From positions 1 to 34,711 of the forward strand of contig CACZFF010000056.1 of the NCBI GenBank assembly GCA_902780385.1: a DNA stretch of 34,711 bases. Direction: 5' to 3'. A program made the translations under genes and the position numbers. The stretch comes from an uncultured Lachnospiraceae bacterium (GTDB lineage Bacteria; Bacillota; Clostridia; Lachnospirales; Lachnospiraceae). The first letter of the stretch is position 1; each line of letters begins with the position of its first letter. Below the pieces are notes generated by a model. That model made no database searches and was not told the DNA's origin. It saw nothing but the letters and a program-made list of their open reading frames with translations. Positions 14,480 through 22,198 of this stretch are shown piece by piece.

Positions 14480-15447
14480 TTTTTGTGAAGGATCCCGTAG
14501 GCGGCAAAGCGGGTGGCCAGGAGGATCTTCAGGATCTTGCTGGTGCGGAGGAGTTCCTTGTAGATCAGGGGCTGCTCGCGCTTGAGATATCTGAGAAAAT
14601 TGATCAGCTCCTGCCGGTGCATGTTGGATTTGGAGATCACAAGGAATACCTTGATCTGCAGGAAGGTGCGCAGGACAAAATAATTGAAGATATATTTGTC
14701 CTTGGAAGTCTTCTTTTTGCCCGCGTCCGGATAAACCGTGTAGAGGCGCTTGAGGACGATGGTCTGGTCATTGTAGTGCTTTTCCAGTCCCTCGGGGCTG
14801 ACACTCTGCTCGCCGCGGCCGATCCGATAGCAGTAGACAACATGGGGAAAGATACGGACCGTGTCCACATAGGGAAGGGGCAGAAGGTCGTACTCCTGAT
14901 CCGTGTAGAAGCAGTGCTCCGTCAGACGGATGTCGTTTTCCTGCAGGATCTTTGTGCGATAGGAAATGGCATGCATGGTAAACCAGTCATGACCGCTGAG
15001 TGCATCAAAGTGGACGACTTTTTCCTTGATATCCTCTGCCTCATCGCGCAGCTCTTCGTGGCCGTCTTCTTCGAAAACGCGCTTGAACCGGGCGATGATC
15101 ATATCCTCCTCTGCCTGAGTGAGCTCATCAATAAATCTGACCAGACCGTCGCGGTCAAACCAGTCATCTCCGTCCAGAAGGCGGAAATATTTACCTGTCG
15201 CGGCCTTGATGGAGGCATTGACAGTCGAACCGTATCCGCCGTTCTTTTTGTCGATCACGCGGAAGGTCTGGGGATATTGGGTCTCATATTCGCGGGCGAT
15301 CTCCAGTGTGCTGTCTGTGGAGCCGTCGTTGACGACGAGGACCTCCAGCCGGTCCATGATCTCGGGCACACAGCAGGAATCCAGCGCCTTGCGGATAAAT
15401 TTTTCAACATTATAGGATGCGATCGATACGCTCAGTATTTTTTCCAT
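14455..15447 (-). CDS. Family 2 glycosyltransferase
   Basis: This inverting GT-A glycosyltransferase transfers a sugar from a nucleotide donor to a surface glycan or lipid-linked acceptor. Of its 330 residues, the first 130 carry the GT2 signature: VSIASYNVEKFI, LVVNDGSTDST and the DxD region RLLDGDDWFD. The C-terminal part has basic, hydrophobic stretches but no clear transmembrane helix pair. The ATG at 15447 is chosen for its GGAGAGAG ribosome binding site; a GTG at 15525 would add 26 residues of unlike character. It lies 126 nt after the cytidylyltransferase gene in the same direction and probably belongs to the same surface-polysaccharide module. The donor sugar cannot be inferred. Confidence 0.9.
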   Translation of the reverse strand: MEKILSVSIASYNVEKFIRKALDSCCVPEIMDRLEVLVVNDGSTDSTLEIAREYETQYPQTFRVIDKKNGGYGSTVNASIKAATGKYFRLLDGDDWFDRDGLVRFIDELTQAEEDMIIARFKRVFEEDGHEELRDEAEDIKEKVVHFDALSGHDWFTMHAISYRTKILQENDIRLTEHCFYTDQEYDLLPLPYVDTVRIFPHVVYCYRIGRGEQSVSPEGLEKHYNDQTIVLKRLYTVYPDAGKKKTSKDKYIFNYFVLRTFLQIKVFLVISKSNMHRQELINFLRYLKREQPLIYKELLRTSKILKILLATRFAAYGILHKKLREEYRF

Positions 15448-15573
15448 TCTCTCTCTCCGGATTAGCGCGAAGTGTTTGCCCTGAAGGAGGCATGACCCAT
15501 CAAAAAAACATGAAAAACGCCTCACGTCTCAGGTGGTTCTGGGCAGTAAACTACAGTTTGTACAGGAATCTGA

Positions 15574-16290
15574 TTAAAACAGCTGGTCATTCTCCCTGGC
15601 ATCGGCCACGGCGCGGAACATGAAGAAATCCTCCGGCGTCGTGATCTTGACATTGTCAGCCCGGCAGTCAACGATGGACAGATCGTGTCCATAGTGCCGC
15701 ATCAAAGTGCAGGTATCGATCATATTGGTCAGGCCCTCGCTGATGGCCTGCTCCTCAACACCCAGTACATCCTCCAGCCAGTATCCCTGGGGCGCCTTGG
15801 CGACACGGGAATTATTGCGGTTGACAACCTCCTGGACCTGTTCTGAGTCACTGACCAGCACGACCGTTTCGCTGACGGGGCCGCAGCTGATGCTGGTGCC
15901 GAATTTTTCAACGGAACGGATATTTGCCGTGATCAGGTCCTCGTCGATCAGAGGCCGCACACCGTCATGGATGAGGACAACGTGCCCCTCCCGTCCGTAA
16001 ATGCGGGCTGCTTCCGCGAGGCCGTTGTAGATCGACATCTGACCGGTCTCGCCGCCGGGAACGATCGAGGAGATCTTGTCCAGGCGGAAGGTATATTTGA
16101 GCTCTTCCATATAGGGGATCCAGTCTTCGATACAGACCACGACGATCCCGTCAATCTCCGGATGCCTGTTGAAGATTTCAATGGTATGAACAATGATCGG
16201 CTTACCATGTACAAAAAGGAACTGCTTGGGCCTGTCCTTGGCGTGCATCCTCTTGCCGGATCCGCCTGCAAAAATGACTGCAAGATTCAT
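15574..16290 (-). CDS. IspD/TarI-family cytidylyltransferase
   Basis: This 238-residue enzyme attaches CMP to a sugar- or polyol-phosphate. The CTP-binding loop FAGGSGKRM, the HDGVRP motif in the middle and NVKITTPEDF near the end are all present. The family includes IspD (methylerythritol phosphate) and TarI/Bcs1 (ribitol 5-phosphate). Its position directly after an epimerase gene (2-nt spacing) and before a GT2 gene favours a role in a CDP-activated precursor for a surface polymer over isoprenoid synthesis. That is inference, and IspD activity cannot be excluded because ispH is nearby in another operon. The start at 16290 has GGAG upstream, inside the end of the epimerase gene. Confidence 0.88.
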   Translation of the reverse strand: MNLAVIFAGGSGKRMHAKDRPKQFLFVHGKPIIVHTIEIFNRHPEIDGIVVVCIEDWIPYMEELKYTFRLDKISSIVPGGETGQMSIYNGLAEAARIYGREGHVVLIHDGVRPLIDEDLITANIRSVEKFGTSISCGPVSETVVLVSDSEQVQEVVNRNNSRVAKAPQGYWLEDVLGVEEQAISEGLTNMIDTCTLMRHYGHDLSIVDCRADNVKITTPEDFFMFRAVADARENDQLF

Positions 16291-16292
16291 AG

Positions 16293-17363
16293 TTATTTCT
16301 CCATGGCCGCCATCATCCGGCGGAAGGTATCCGCGAGGCCGCGGGAAGGTTTCCAGCCCAGCGCACGCAGCTTTGAAGTGTCCAGGTTCATATGCAGAGT
16401 AGGGGCATATCCGAGTTTGGAGGGATCCTCTGCGGCTTCAATGCGGACGCCGATCTTTCCGTCGGCGCACTCAGCCGCAACAAGCTCTGCCATCTCCCGG
16501 ATACTGCAGTAGGTCGATTCATTGGCCGCATTATAGGCCTGCCCGTCCTCTCCGCGCAGCATGACCGTCAGGATGGCCGATGCGGCATCCGCTGTGTAGA
16601 GATAAGAGCGGCAGGTCAGTCCGGCCGTCTTGAGGACAATGTCTCTCTTCTCCATGGCACAGCGGGCAAATTCCGCAAACACCCGCCCGTCATCGCAGCG
16701 GACACCGGGTCCGAAGGTCTGCGTCAGCCGCAGTACACGGACCGGAAGGCCGTATTCCTTCTGCCAGGAGGCACAGAGGATCTCACAGAGGCGCTTGGAC
16801 TCCGGATAACAGCTCCGGGGCTGCATGGTGTCCAGATCGGTGCCGTGTTTTTCATCGATCTTCTCATCATCAGAGGGAGTCCCGTAGACTTCCATGGTGG
16901 AAAGATAGACAAAGCACTTCACGTCGTTGTTCTTTGCAAATTGCAGAGCCCGTCTTGTTCCGTCGATCGCGGTAAAGATGGTTTCCACAGGCTCATCGAC
17001 GAAGGCGCGGCTGGAAGTCTGGCTGGCTGCGTGGATCATGTAGTCGACCCTCTGCGTCAGTCTGTCTGTCGGCATCGATAAAATATCCGATATCAGAAGC
17101 TGCAGGTTTCCCCGGTCGGCACTGCCGAACATACGGCGGGCCTTGTCCTCATTGCGCACACAGGCGATCACATGCACAGGTTCTTTTGCTTCCCGGGGAT
17201 TTTCCCTTTCCCCGCAGCGCAGAAGCGCCGATACGATCGTCTGTCCGATCAGCCCGGTCGCCCCGGTCACGAGTACAGTCTTTCCGCGCAGTTCCTCCAT
17301 CAGAGGAAGTGCACAGATCTGCTCTATATCTTCTGTAAAAATCCCGTTCTTCTGAAGATCCAT
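16293..17363 (-). CDS. NAD-dependent epimerase/dehydratase (extended SDR)
   Basis: This extended short-chain dehydrogenase probably acts on a nucleotide-sugar or nucleotide-polyol. The Rossmann loop GATGLIG is near residue 34, the active-site Ser/Thr region is YLSTMEVYG, and the Tyr-Lys pair is in CYPESKRLCE. The C-terminal half holds substrate-binding blocks (LRLTQTFGPGVR, YNAANEST, LRALGWKPSRGL) as in GDP- or UDP-sugar epimerases and decarboxylases. The ATG at 17363 (356 residues) follows GAGGAG; the ATG at 17375 has no such site. It leads the epimerase-cytidylyltransferase-GT2 gene set. The exact reaction is not identifiable. Confidence 0.9.
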   Translation of the reverse strand: MDLQKNGIFTEDIEQICALPLMEELRGKTVLVTGATGLIGQTIVSALLRCGERENPREAKEPVHVIACVRNEDKARRMFGSADRGNLQLLISDILSMPTDRLTQRVDYMIHAASQTSSRAFVDEPVETIFTAIDGTRRALQFAKNNDVKCFVYLSTMEVYGTPSDDEKIDEKHGTDLDTMQPRSCYPESKRLCEILCASWQKEYGLPVRVLRLTQTFGPGVRCDDGRVFAEFARCAMEKRDIVLKTAGLTCRSYLYTADAASAILTVMLRGEDGQAYNAANESTYCSIREMAELVAAECADGKIGVRIEAAEDPSKLGYAPTLHMNLDTSKLRALGWKPSRGLADTFRRMMAAMEK

Positions 17364-17446
17364 TGTGCTCCTCATACCATGTAAAAGAATTCAGCCTTTT
17401 CCGGCAGGGCCGCTTTGACAAGCCGGCCGTTACGGCATAAAAACTG

Positions 17447-17483
17447 AAAAAAGGGACCGGAACCCGCAGGGATTCCGGCCCCG
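17447..17483 (-). terminator. Intrinsic terminator after the S1 gene
   Basis: On the minus strand a GC-rich stem centred on CCGGAA/TTCCGG (arms within 17453-17482) is followed by CTTTTTTC. It ends the cmk-ispH-S1 operon about 35 nt past its last stop. Confidence 0.85.
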
Positions 17484-17516
17484 TAAAATCAGAACCACAT
17501 ATGCAGAATCAAAAGA

Positions 17517-18683
17517 TTATTCTGCGTCGTCTTCCTCTCCCCTCTGGGCATTGACGAAAGCATCAACGTCAACAGATACGACGTCAGCATCTGCATTCGC
17601 ACGCTCAGCAGCGCGTTTCTCGCGCTCCTTGTCGATGAGAAGCTGCTTGACGCTCAGGCTGATCTTGTTGCTGTCTTCGTTGAAGTCAACGATCTTTGCG
17701 GTGACTTCCTGTCCGGTCTTGAGGACATCTGAAGGCTTGTCAATGTGCTCGCGGGCGATCTGGGAAACATGAAGCAGGGCGTCGATGCCGGGCTCAAGCT
17801 CTACGAATGCGCCGAAATCGGTCATTCTGGCAACTTTGCCGGTCACGATAGTGCCAACCGCATACTTCTGTGCTGCGCCGACCCAGGGATTCTCCTCGGG
17901 GAACTTCAGGGAAAGAGCGATCTTTGTGCCCTGGATATCCTTGATCAGGACGCGGAGCTGCTCGCCAACCTTGAAGACCTTCTTGGGATTCTCGACGCGG
18001 CCCCAGCTCATCTCGGAGATGTGCAGGAGTCCATCTGCGCCGCCCAGATCGATGAATGCACCGAAATCTGTGATATTCTTGACAGTGCCCTCGACTGTAT
18101 CGCCGGGGTGGATGGTCTCGAAGAGCTTGCGCTGCATTTCCTGGCGCTTAGCAACGAGAAGCTGTTTACGATCACCAATATATCTGCGCCTGTGCGGATT
18201 GTACTCGGTGATTACGAACTCGATGTCCTGTCCGAGATACTTGCTCAGGTCTCTCTCATAAGTATCGGAAACAAGGCTTGCAGGGATGAATACCCTGACT
18301 TCCTCAACAACAACGCTCAGGCCGCCGGAAAGGACCTGGGTAACCTTGGCTGTGAGGACTTCCTTATTGTTGTACGCTTCCTCGATGCGCTTGTTGCCGC
18401 GGTCTGCTGCAAGGCGCTTATAGGAAAGGACAACCTGGCCGTCTCCGTCATTCACTTTCAGGATCTTAACTTCAAGTTTGTCGCCTACGTGCAGGACTTC
18501 TGTGAGATCAACAGAATGATCATTCGTGTATTCATTCCTGGTAAGGATACCATCGGACTTAGCGCCGATATTCAGGACTGCCTCATCGGGCTTGACGTCG
18601 ATGATCTGTCCCTCGACTACCTCACCGGTATGAATCGTCTTGAACGATTCGTCCAACATTTGTTCAAAGGTCTGCTCTGACAT
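17517..18683 (-). CDS. rpsA: 30S ribosomal protein S1 homologue (four S1 domains)
   Basis: This RNA-binding protein of the S1 family helps mRNA bind the 30S subunit in its classical form. The 388-residue protein contains four S1 OB-fold repeats, including TVKNITDFGAFIDLGGADGLLHISEMSW and the later VARMTDFGAFVELEPGIDALLHVS stretch (each cited in part of a longer repeat). An acidic tail ends EEDDAE. Firmicutes typically have this four-domain form rather than the six-domain form of E. coli. The ATG at 18683 is fixed by a GAGGAGG site. That site and the first codons lie inside the end of ispH, overlapping by 20 nt in another frame, so translation is probably coupled. Confidence 0.93.
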   Translation of the reverse strand: MSEQTFEQMLDESFKTIHTGEVVEGQIIDVKPDEAVLNIGAKSDGILTRNEYTNDHSVDLTEVLHVGDKLEVKILKVNDGDGQVVLSYKRLAADRGNKRIEEAYNNKEVLTAKVTQVLSGGLSVVVEEVRVFIPASLVSDTYERDLSKYLGQDIEFVITEYNPHRRRYIGDRKQLLVAKRQEMQRKLFETIHPGDTVEGTVKNITDFGAFIDLGGADGLLHISEMSWGRVENPKKVFKVGEQLRVLIKDIQGTKIALSLKFPEENPWVGAAQKYAVGTIVTGKVARMTDFGAFVELEPGIDALLHVSQIAREHIDKPSDVLKTGQEVTAKIVDFNEDSNKISLSVKQLLIDKEREKRAAERANADADVVSVDVDAFVNAQRGEEDDAE

Positions 18684-19521
18684 GGTTATAAACCTCCTCA
18701 ATGATATTCTTTGGGGTCGAAGCCCCCGCGGTAATGCCTATCACCTTTTCTGCACCAGTCAGAGTAAGATGTAAGTCGTTCCACGTTTGTATGAAATGAG
18801 TCTCGGGGCATTCTTTCCTGCAGATCTCGTAAAGCTTTGCAGAATTGGAACTGCTCCGATCCCCGATCACTATCATAATGTCAGCCCTGGCTGCAATCGC
18901 CTTTGCCTCCGACTGCCGCTCATGTGTTGCATTACAGATAGTATTCACACAAAGTACATTGTAACTTTTTTCTTTCAAAATAGCAATAAAATCTTGAAAT
19001 TTATTTGCGTTAAAAGTCGTCTGCGCTACGACGCAGACCTCTGTCCCATCGGGTACCGAGAAATTCTCCGCCTCTTCAGCTGTCTGGATCACCGTAACGG
19101 GAGTTGAGGACCAGCCCATGATCCCGATGACTTCCGGATGGACGGGATTTCCTATGATCACGATCTTTTTGCCGGCGGCACTCTCCGCTTCCACTGTGCG
19201 GTGAATGCGCTTGACAAAAGGACAGGTGGCGTCGATGCATTTGTAAGCGGAATCCCGGATCAGTCTGTCAATGTCTCTGGAAACGCCGTGCGAGCGGACG
19301 ATGACCGTACCGCCGTGCAGTGCGCGGACTTCCTCTTCGGATTCCACGACATGGACACCCTTTTTTTCCAGGTCCGCCACTACCTCTTTGTTGTGGATGA
19401 TCGGTCCGTAAGTGTAGATATCGCCGCCCTTCGCCGCTTCTTCATATACCTTATTGACAGCGCGTTCCACGCCGAAACAGAAGCCCGCACTCTTTGCGAG
19501 GATGATTTCCGGTTTAGACAT
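18664..19521 (-). CDS. ispH: 4-hydroxy-3-methylbut-2-enyl diphosphate reductase
   Basis: IspH is the last enzyme of the methylerythritol phosphate pathway. It uses a 4Fe-4S cluster to make IPP and DMAPP. The 285 residues match the family length. Cluster ligands are visible as C15 (AGFCFGVERA), C100 (DATCPFVK) and C196 (NTICNATHERQ), with histidines in IIHNKEV and RSHGV. The ATG at 19521 follows AAAGGAG. It overlaps cmk by 8 nt upstream and S1 by 20 nt downstream. In many Clostridia IspH and S1 are a single fused protein; here they are separate, overlapping reading frames. Confidence 0.97.
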   Translation of the reverse strand: MSKPEIILAKSAGFCFGVERAVNKVYEEAAKGGDIYTYGPIIHNKEVVADLEKKGVHVVESEEEVRALHGGTVIVRSHGVSRDIDRLIRDSAYKCIDATCPFVKRIHRTVEAESAAGKKIVIIGNPVHPEVIGIMGWSSTPVTVIQTAEEAENFSVPDGTEVCVVAQTTFNANKFQDFIAILKEKSYNVLCVNTICNATHERQSEAKAIAARADIMIVIGDRSSSNSAKLYEICRKECPETHFIQTWNDLHLTLTGAEKVIGITAGASTPKNIIEEVYNHVRADL

Positions 19522-20203
19522 TGCTGTCTCCTTTCAGGAGGCCGGTCTTTTCCTCCACGATCCTGAGGATACGCTCCGTGACTTCGTCGATGGTCATGTC
19601 CGATGTGTCTACTAAAACCGCGTCGTCCGCCTGTTTGAGGGGTGATACTTCGCGGGTCATATCTCTGTGGTCCCGTTCCGCGATGTCAGCGGCAATCGTT
19701 TCAAAGACAGCCGGTTCGCCTTTTTCCTGCAGCTCGAGAAAACGGCGTCTGGCGCGGACTTCGACACTGGCTGTCAGATAGACCTTGACCTGCGCATGCG
19801 GCAGGACAACTGTGCCGATATCCCGGCCGTCCATGACGACGTTCTGCGCCGCAGCGAGCTCCTGCTGAAGCTGGACAAGGCGGGTGCGGACCTGCGGCAC
19901 GGCACTGCTCTTCGAGGCCATCGCGCTCACTTCCTCAGTACGGAGGAAAGGATTGACGTTTTCGCCGCCGAGAAGGACAACCTGTTCGCCGTTTCTGTAT
20001 TCGATGGAAATCTCAGCACCTGTGCAGGCAGCGGCGATCCGCTCCGTGTCATCCGCTGAGATGCCGTTCCTGTGCAGGTAAAGCGCCATTGCCCTGTACA
20101 TAGCACCTGTATCTACATAGATAAAAGACAGCTTTGCCGCAACTTTTTTTGCAATCGTGCTTTTTCCGGCACCGGCAGGTCCGTCAATTGCGATATTTAT
20201 CAT
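19514..20203 (-). CDS. cmk: (d)CMP kinase
   Basis: This cytidylate kinase phosphorylates CMP and dCMP with ATP. The 229-residue protein has a P-loop GPAGAGKST at residues 8-16, YVDTGAMYRA following it, and the NMP-binding and lid parts MDGRDIGTVVLPHA and RDHRDMTREVSPLKQADDA. The ATG at 20203 has GGAGG 8 nt upstream. It sits between the HI0933-type flavoprotein gene (63-nt gap) and ispH (8-nt overlap), an order common in Clostridia. The plsC gene often found between cmk and ispH is missing. Confidence 0.97.
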   Translation of the reverse strand: MINIAIDGPAGAGKSTIAKKVAAKLSFIYVDTGAMYRAMALYLHRNGISADDTERIAAACTGAEISIEYRNGEQVVLLGGENVNPFLRTEEVSAMASKSSAVPQVRTRLVQLQQELAAAQNVVMDGRDIGTVVLPHAQVKVYLTASVEVRARRRFLELQEKGEPAVFETIAADIAERDHRDMTREVSPLKQADDAVLVDTSDMTIDEVTERILRIVEEKTGLLKGDSNV

Positions 20204-20266
20204 GGTATTATCCTCCTGTCCCGCTTTCGCGTGCTTTCTCCATTATTATATACCTATACATCCTGT

Positions 20267-21691
20267 TTAAACACATACACTGCTTCCGGCCAGATATCCG
20301 GTCGACCATGCGATCTGCAGGTTGAATCCGCCTGTATGGGCATCGACGTCCAGCACCTCTCCCGCCGCAAAAAGTCCCCGGATGGTCCTGCACTCCATTG
20401 TGGAAGGATTGAACTCCTTCACGCTGATCCCTCCGCGTGTGATGATCGCCTCCGTAAAACCACGCGTCCCGGTGATCGTGACGGGAATCTTTTTGATCAG
20501 GGAAGCCAGCCCTTCGATCTCTGCCTGCGTAAAAGCGGCTGCACGGCGGTCTGTCCCCAATCCGGAGAGCTCTGTCACCGCTTCCGCCAGCCTGGCAGGA
20601 AAGAGCGGCCTCACTGCACCGGGAAGGTGACGGTTGGGCGCTTCAGAAAACTCCCTCCGGATCCGTTCGACCAGCTGCTCCTGCGACAGGGCCGGTTTCA
20701 GGTCCATAAAGAGTCTGAATCCCTGCGGATATCTATCAAAGTCACAGTAGCAGGAAGCTGTCAGGATGACCGGTCCGCTGAGTCCGAAGTGGGTAAAGAG
20801 AAGCTCTCCGAAAGCCTCGTAAACCGGCTTTTCTTTCTTTTTCTTTTTGTTCTTCCCGCCTTTTTTAGTCTGCCTGCCGCCCTGTAGAACAGGATCCCCG
20901 GATGTGGTGGACTGACTTCTCTCTGAGGCGTCCGGATTCCCGGATGCAGCAGGCGCCTCTCCGGAAGGCATCAGCGAGTCTTCGGTCTCTTCGATCGGAA
21001 AAACCCTGATGGCTGTGTTTTTCAGGGCAAGACCCTGCAGGTCCCGGCACCATTGTTCCTTTGTCTCAAAAGGAACAAGAGACGGCGCCGCAGGGATCAC
21101 CGAAAGGCCTGCTTTTTCTGCCATTTTCAGTCCGTCTCCCGTGGAACCGGTCGATGGGTAGGAAAGGCCGCCGGTACACAGAATCACGGCGTCCGCGGGC
21201 ATTACCCTGCCTCCGCGAAGGCGCACACCCGAAACCCTGCGCACGGAAACGTCAGTCTCCGGCTCTTCTGCGGGTTCCGTCAGGATTTCCATTGCTTCTG
21301 TATGATAAAGGATCCGCGCACCCAGTCTGGAAAGGCGGCGGACAAGTGCCGCCGTCACATCAGACGCATGGTCTGAGACCGGGAAAACGCGATTGCCGCG
21401 TTCCACTTTTACCGGGCAGCCGTTTTTTTCAAAGAATTCCTTGACCATGTCATGATCAAAGCCATAGACAGCGCTGTAAAGGAACTTATGATTGCGGACA
21501 ACGTGTCCGAAAAAATCTTCTGTGGCACAGTCATTGGTAAGATTGCACCTGCCCTTGCCTGTGATGTAGATCTTTTTTCCGGCTTTTTCATTCTTTTCCA
21601 GAACAGTCACGCTGTTTCCGTTCTCCGCGGCTGCAGCCGCCGCCATAAGCCCGGCTGCGCCCGCTCCGATCACGATGACATTTTTTCCCAT
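20267..21691 (-). CDS. HI0933-family NAD(P)/FAD-dependent oxidoreductase
   Basis: This flavoprotein of the HI0933/BaiN-like family has an N-terminal FAD-binding GAGAAGLMAA (residues 8-17), GKKIYITGKGRCNLTN typical of the family, and a C-terminal TRGGISVKEFNPSTME and GLFAAGEVLDVDAHTGGFN block that closes the FAD site. It is 474 residues, longer than the usual roughly 400. The excess is mostly a low-complexity insert at about residues 232-288 ending in a lysine run (KKGGKNKKKKKEK). The start at 21691 has only a weak GGAT site. It is first in the operon with cmk, ispH and S1. The physiological substrate is unknown; one characterised relative reduces bile acid intermediates, but that is not implied here. 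Confidence 0.92.
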   Translation of the reverse strand: MGKNVIVIGAGAAGLMAAAAAAENGNSVTVLEKNEKAGKKIYITGKGRCNLTNDCATEDFFGHVVRNHKFLYSAVYGFDHDMVKEFFEKNGCPVKVERGNRVFPVSDHASDVTAALVRRLSRLGARILYHTEAMEILTEPAEEPETDVSVRRVSGVRLRGGRVMPADAVILCTGGLSYPSTGSTGDGLKMAEKAGLSVIPAAPSLVPFETKEQWCRDLQGLALKNTAIRVFPIEETEDSLMPSGEAPAASGNPDASERSQSTTSGDPVLQGGRQTKKGGKNKKKKKEKPVYEAFGELLFTHFGLSGPVILTASCYCDFDRYPQGFRLFMDLKPALSQEQLVERIRREFSEAPNRHLPGAVRPLFPARLAEAVTELSGLGTDRRAAAFTQAEIEGLASLIKKIPVTITGTRGFTEAIITRGGISVKEFNPSTMECRTIRGLFAAGEVLDVDAHTGGFNLQIAWSTGYLAGSSVCV

Positions 21692-21705
21692 TTGTATTCA
21701 TCCAG

Positions 21706-21950
21706 TATATATATGATGTTGAGGTCAAAAGGTGGTTAAGGGAATACCGTCTCGTCAAGTTGCACAAACGCCTTGGGCACGCTCTCGCTCTACCCTCGCT
21801 GGCAGCGGTACTAAGGCCGCTAAAAAACAGCGGCCAAGTACCGGTGCAACTTGACGAGACTCAGAGCCATTAGATACCTTTTGACCTTTACATCATATAT
21901 ATGTATGATGTTAAAATCAAAAGGTAATAAAGGGACACCGTCCCGTAAAC
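21706..21950. repeat. Composite inverted-repeat element with an extra solo arm
   Basis: Outer arms 21706-21733 and 21876-21902 are inverted copies of an ATATATGATGT..AGGTCAAAAGGT type sequence. Inner arms 21749-21765 and 21844-21860 are perfect 17-bp complements starting GTCTCGTCAAG. In the centre is a hairpin with CGGTACT/AGTACCG (21806-21812 with 21837-21843) and GGCCGCT/AGCGGCC (21815-21821 with 21829-21835). Next to it, about 21903-21950 is a direct, diverged copy of the left arm, containing the palindrome GGGAC-ACC-GTCCC. No open reading frame of note is inside. Confidence 0.8.
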
Positions 21951-22047
21951 TTCTTTCGTTACTGTAAGGTTTTTACTGCCGTTTTTCTATTTTCTGACAT
22001 TCAGGCAAAAAAGGCAAGACAATAAAAGCATTTACCTGTTAAGGGTT

Positions 22048-22084
22048 CAATAAAAGGACCCGGGCGCTAAGCACCCGGGTCCTT
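22048..22084 (-). terminator. Intrinsic terminator of the giant surface-protein gene
   Basis: AAGGACCCGGG (22054-22064) pairs with CCCGGGTCCTT (22074-22084), and TTTTA follows on the minus strand. It lies about 115 nt after the stop codon. Confidence 0.8.
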
Positions 22085-22198
22085 CTGCGTGATCACAGGG
22101 CATCCTCCGCCCTGTGTCTGAACGCTGATGTGTTCAGAAGGAAATATGTACCTGTTCAAGCCCTGGAAAGGGCAGGCAATAAATCGTAAATGCTGCTG

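Larger units (their letters stand above)
21692..22198. other. Intergenic region after the giant gene (507 bp)
   Basis: No gene is seen. It holds a composite inverted repeat (21706-21902), a further partial arm (about 21903-21950), a short AT-rich part with nothing recognisable (21951-22045), and the terminator of the giant gene (22048-22084). The promoter of the HI0933-cmk-ispH-S1 operon must lie within or beside the repeat, close to 21700-21760. Confidence 0.7.
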
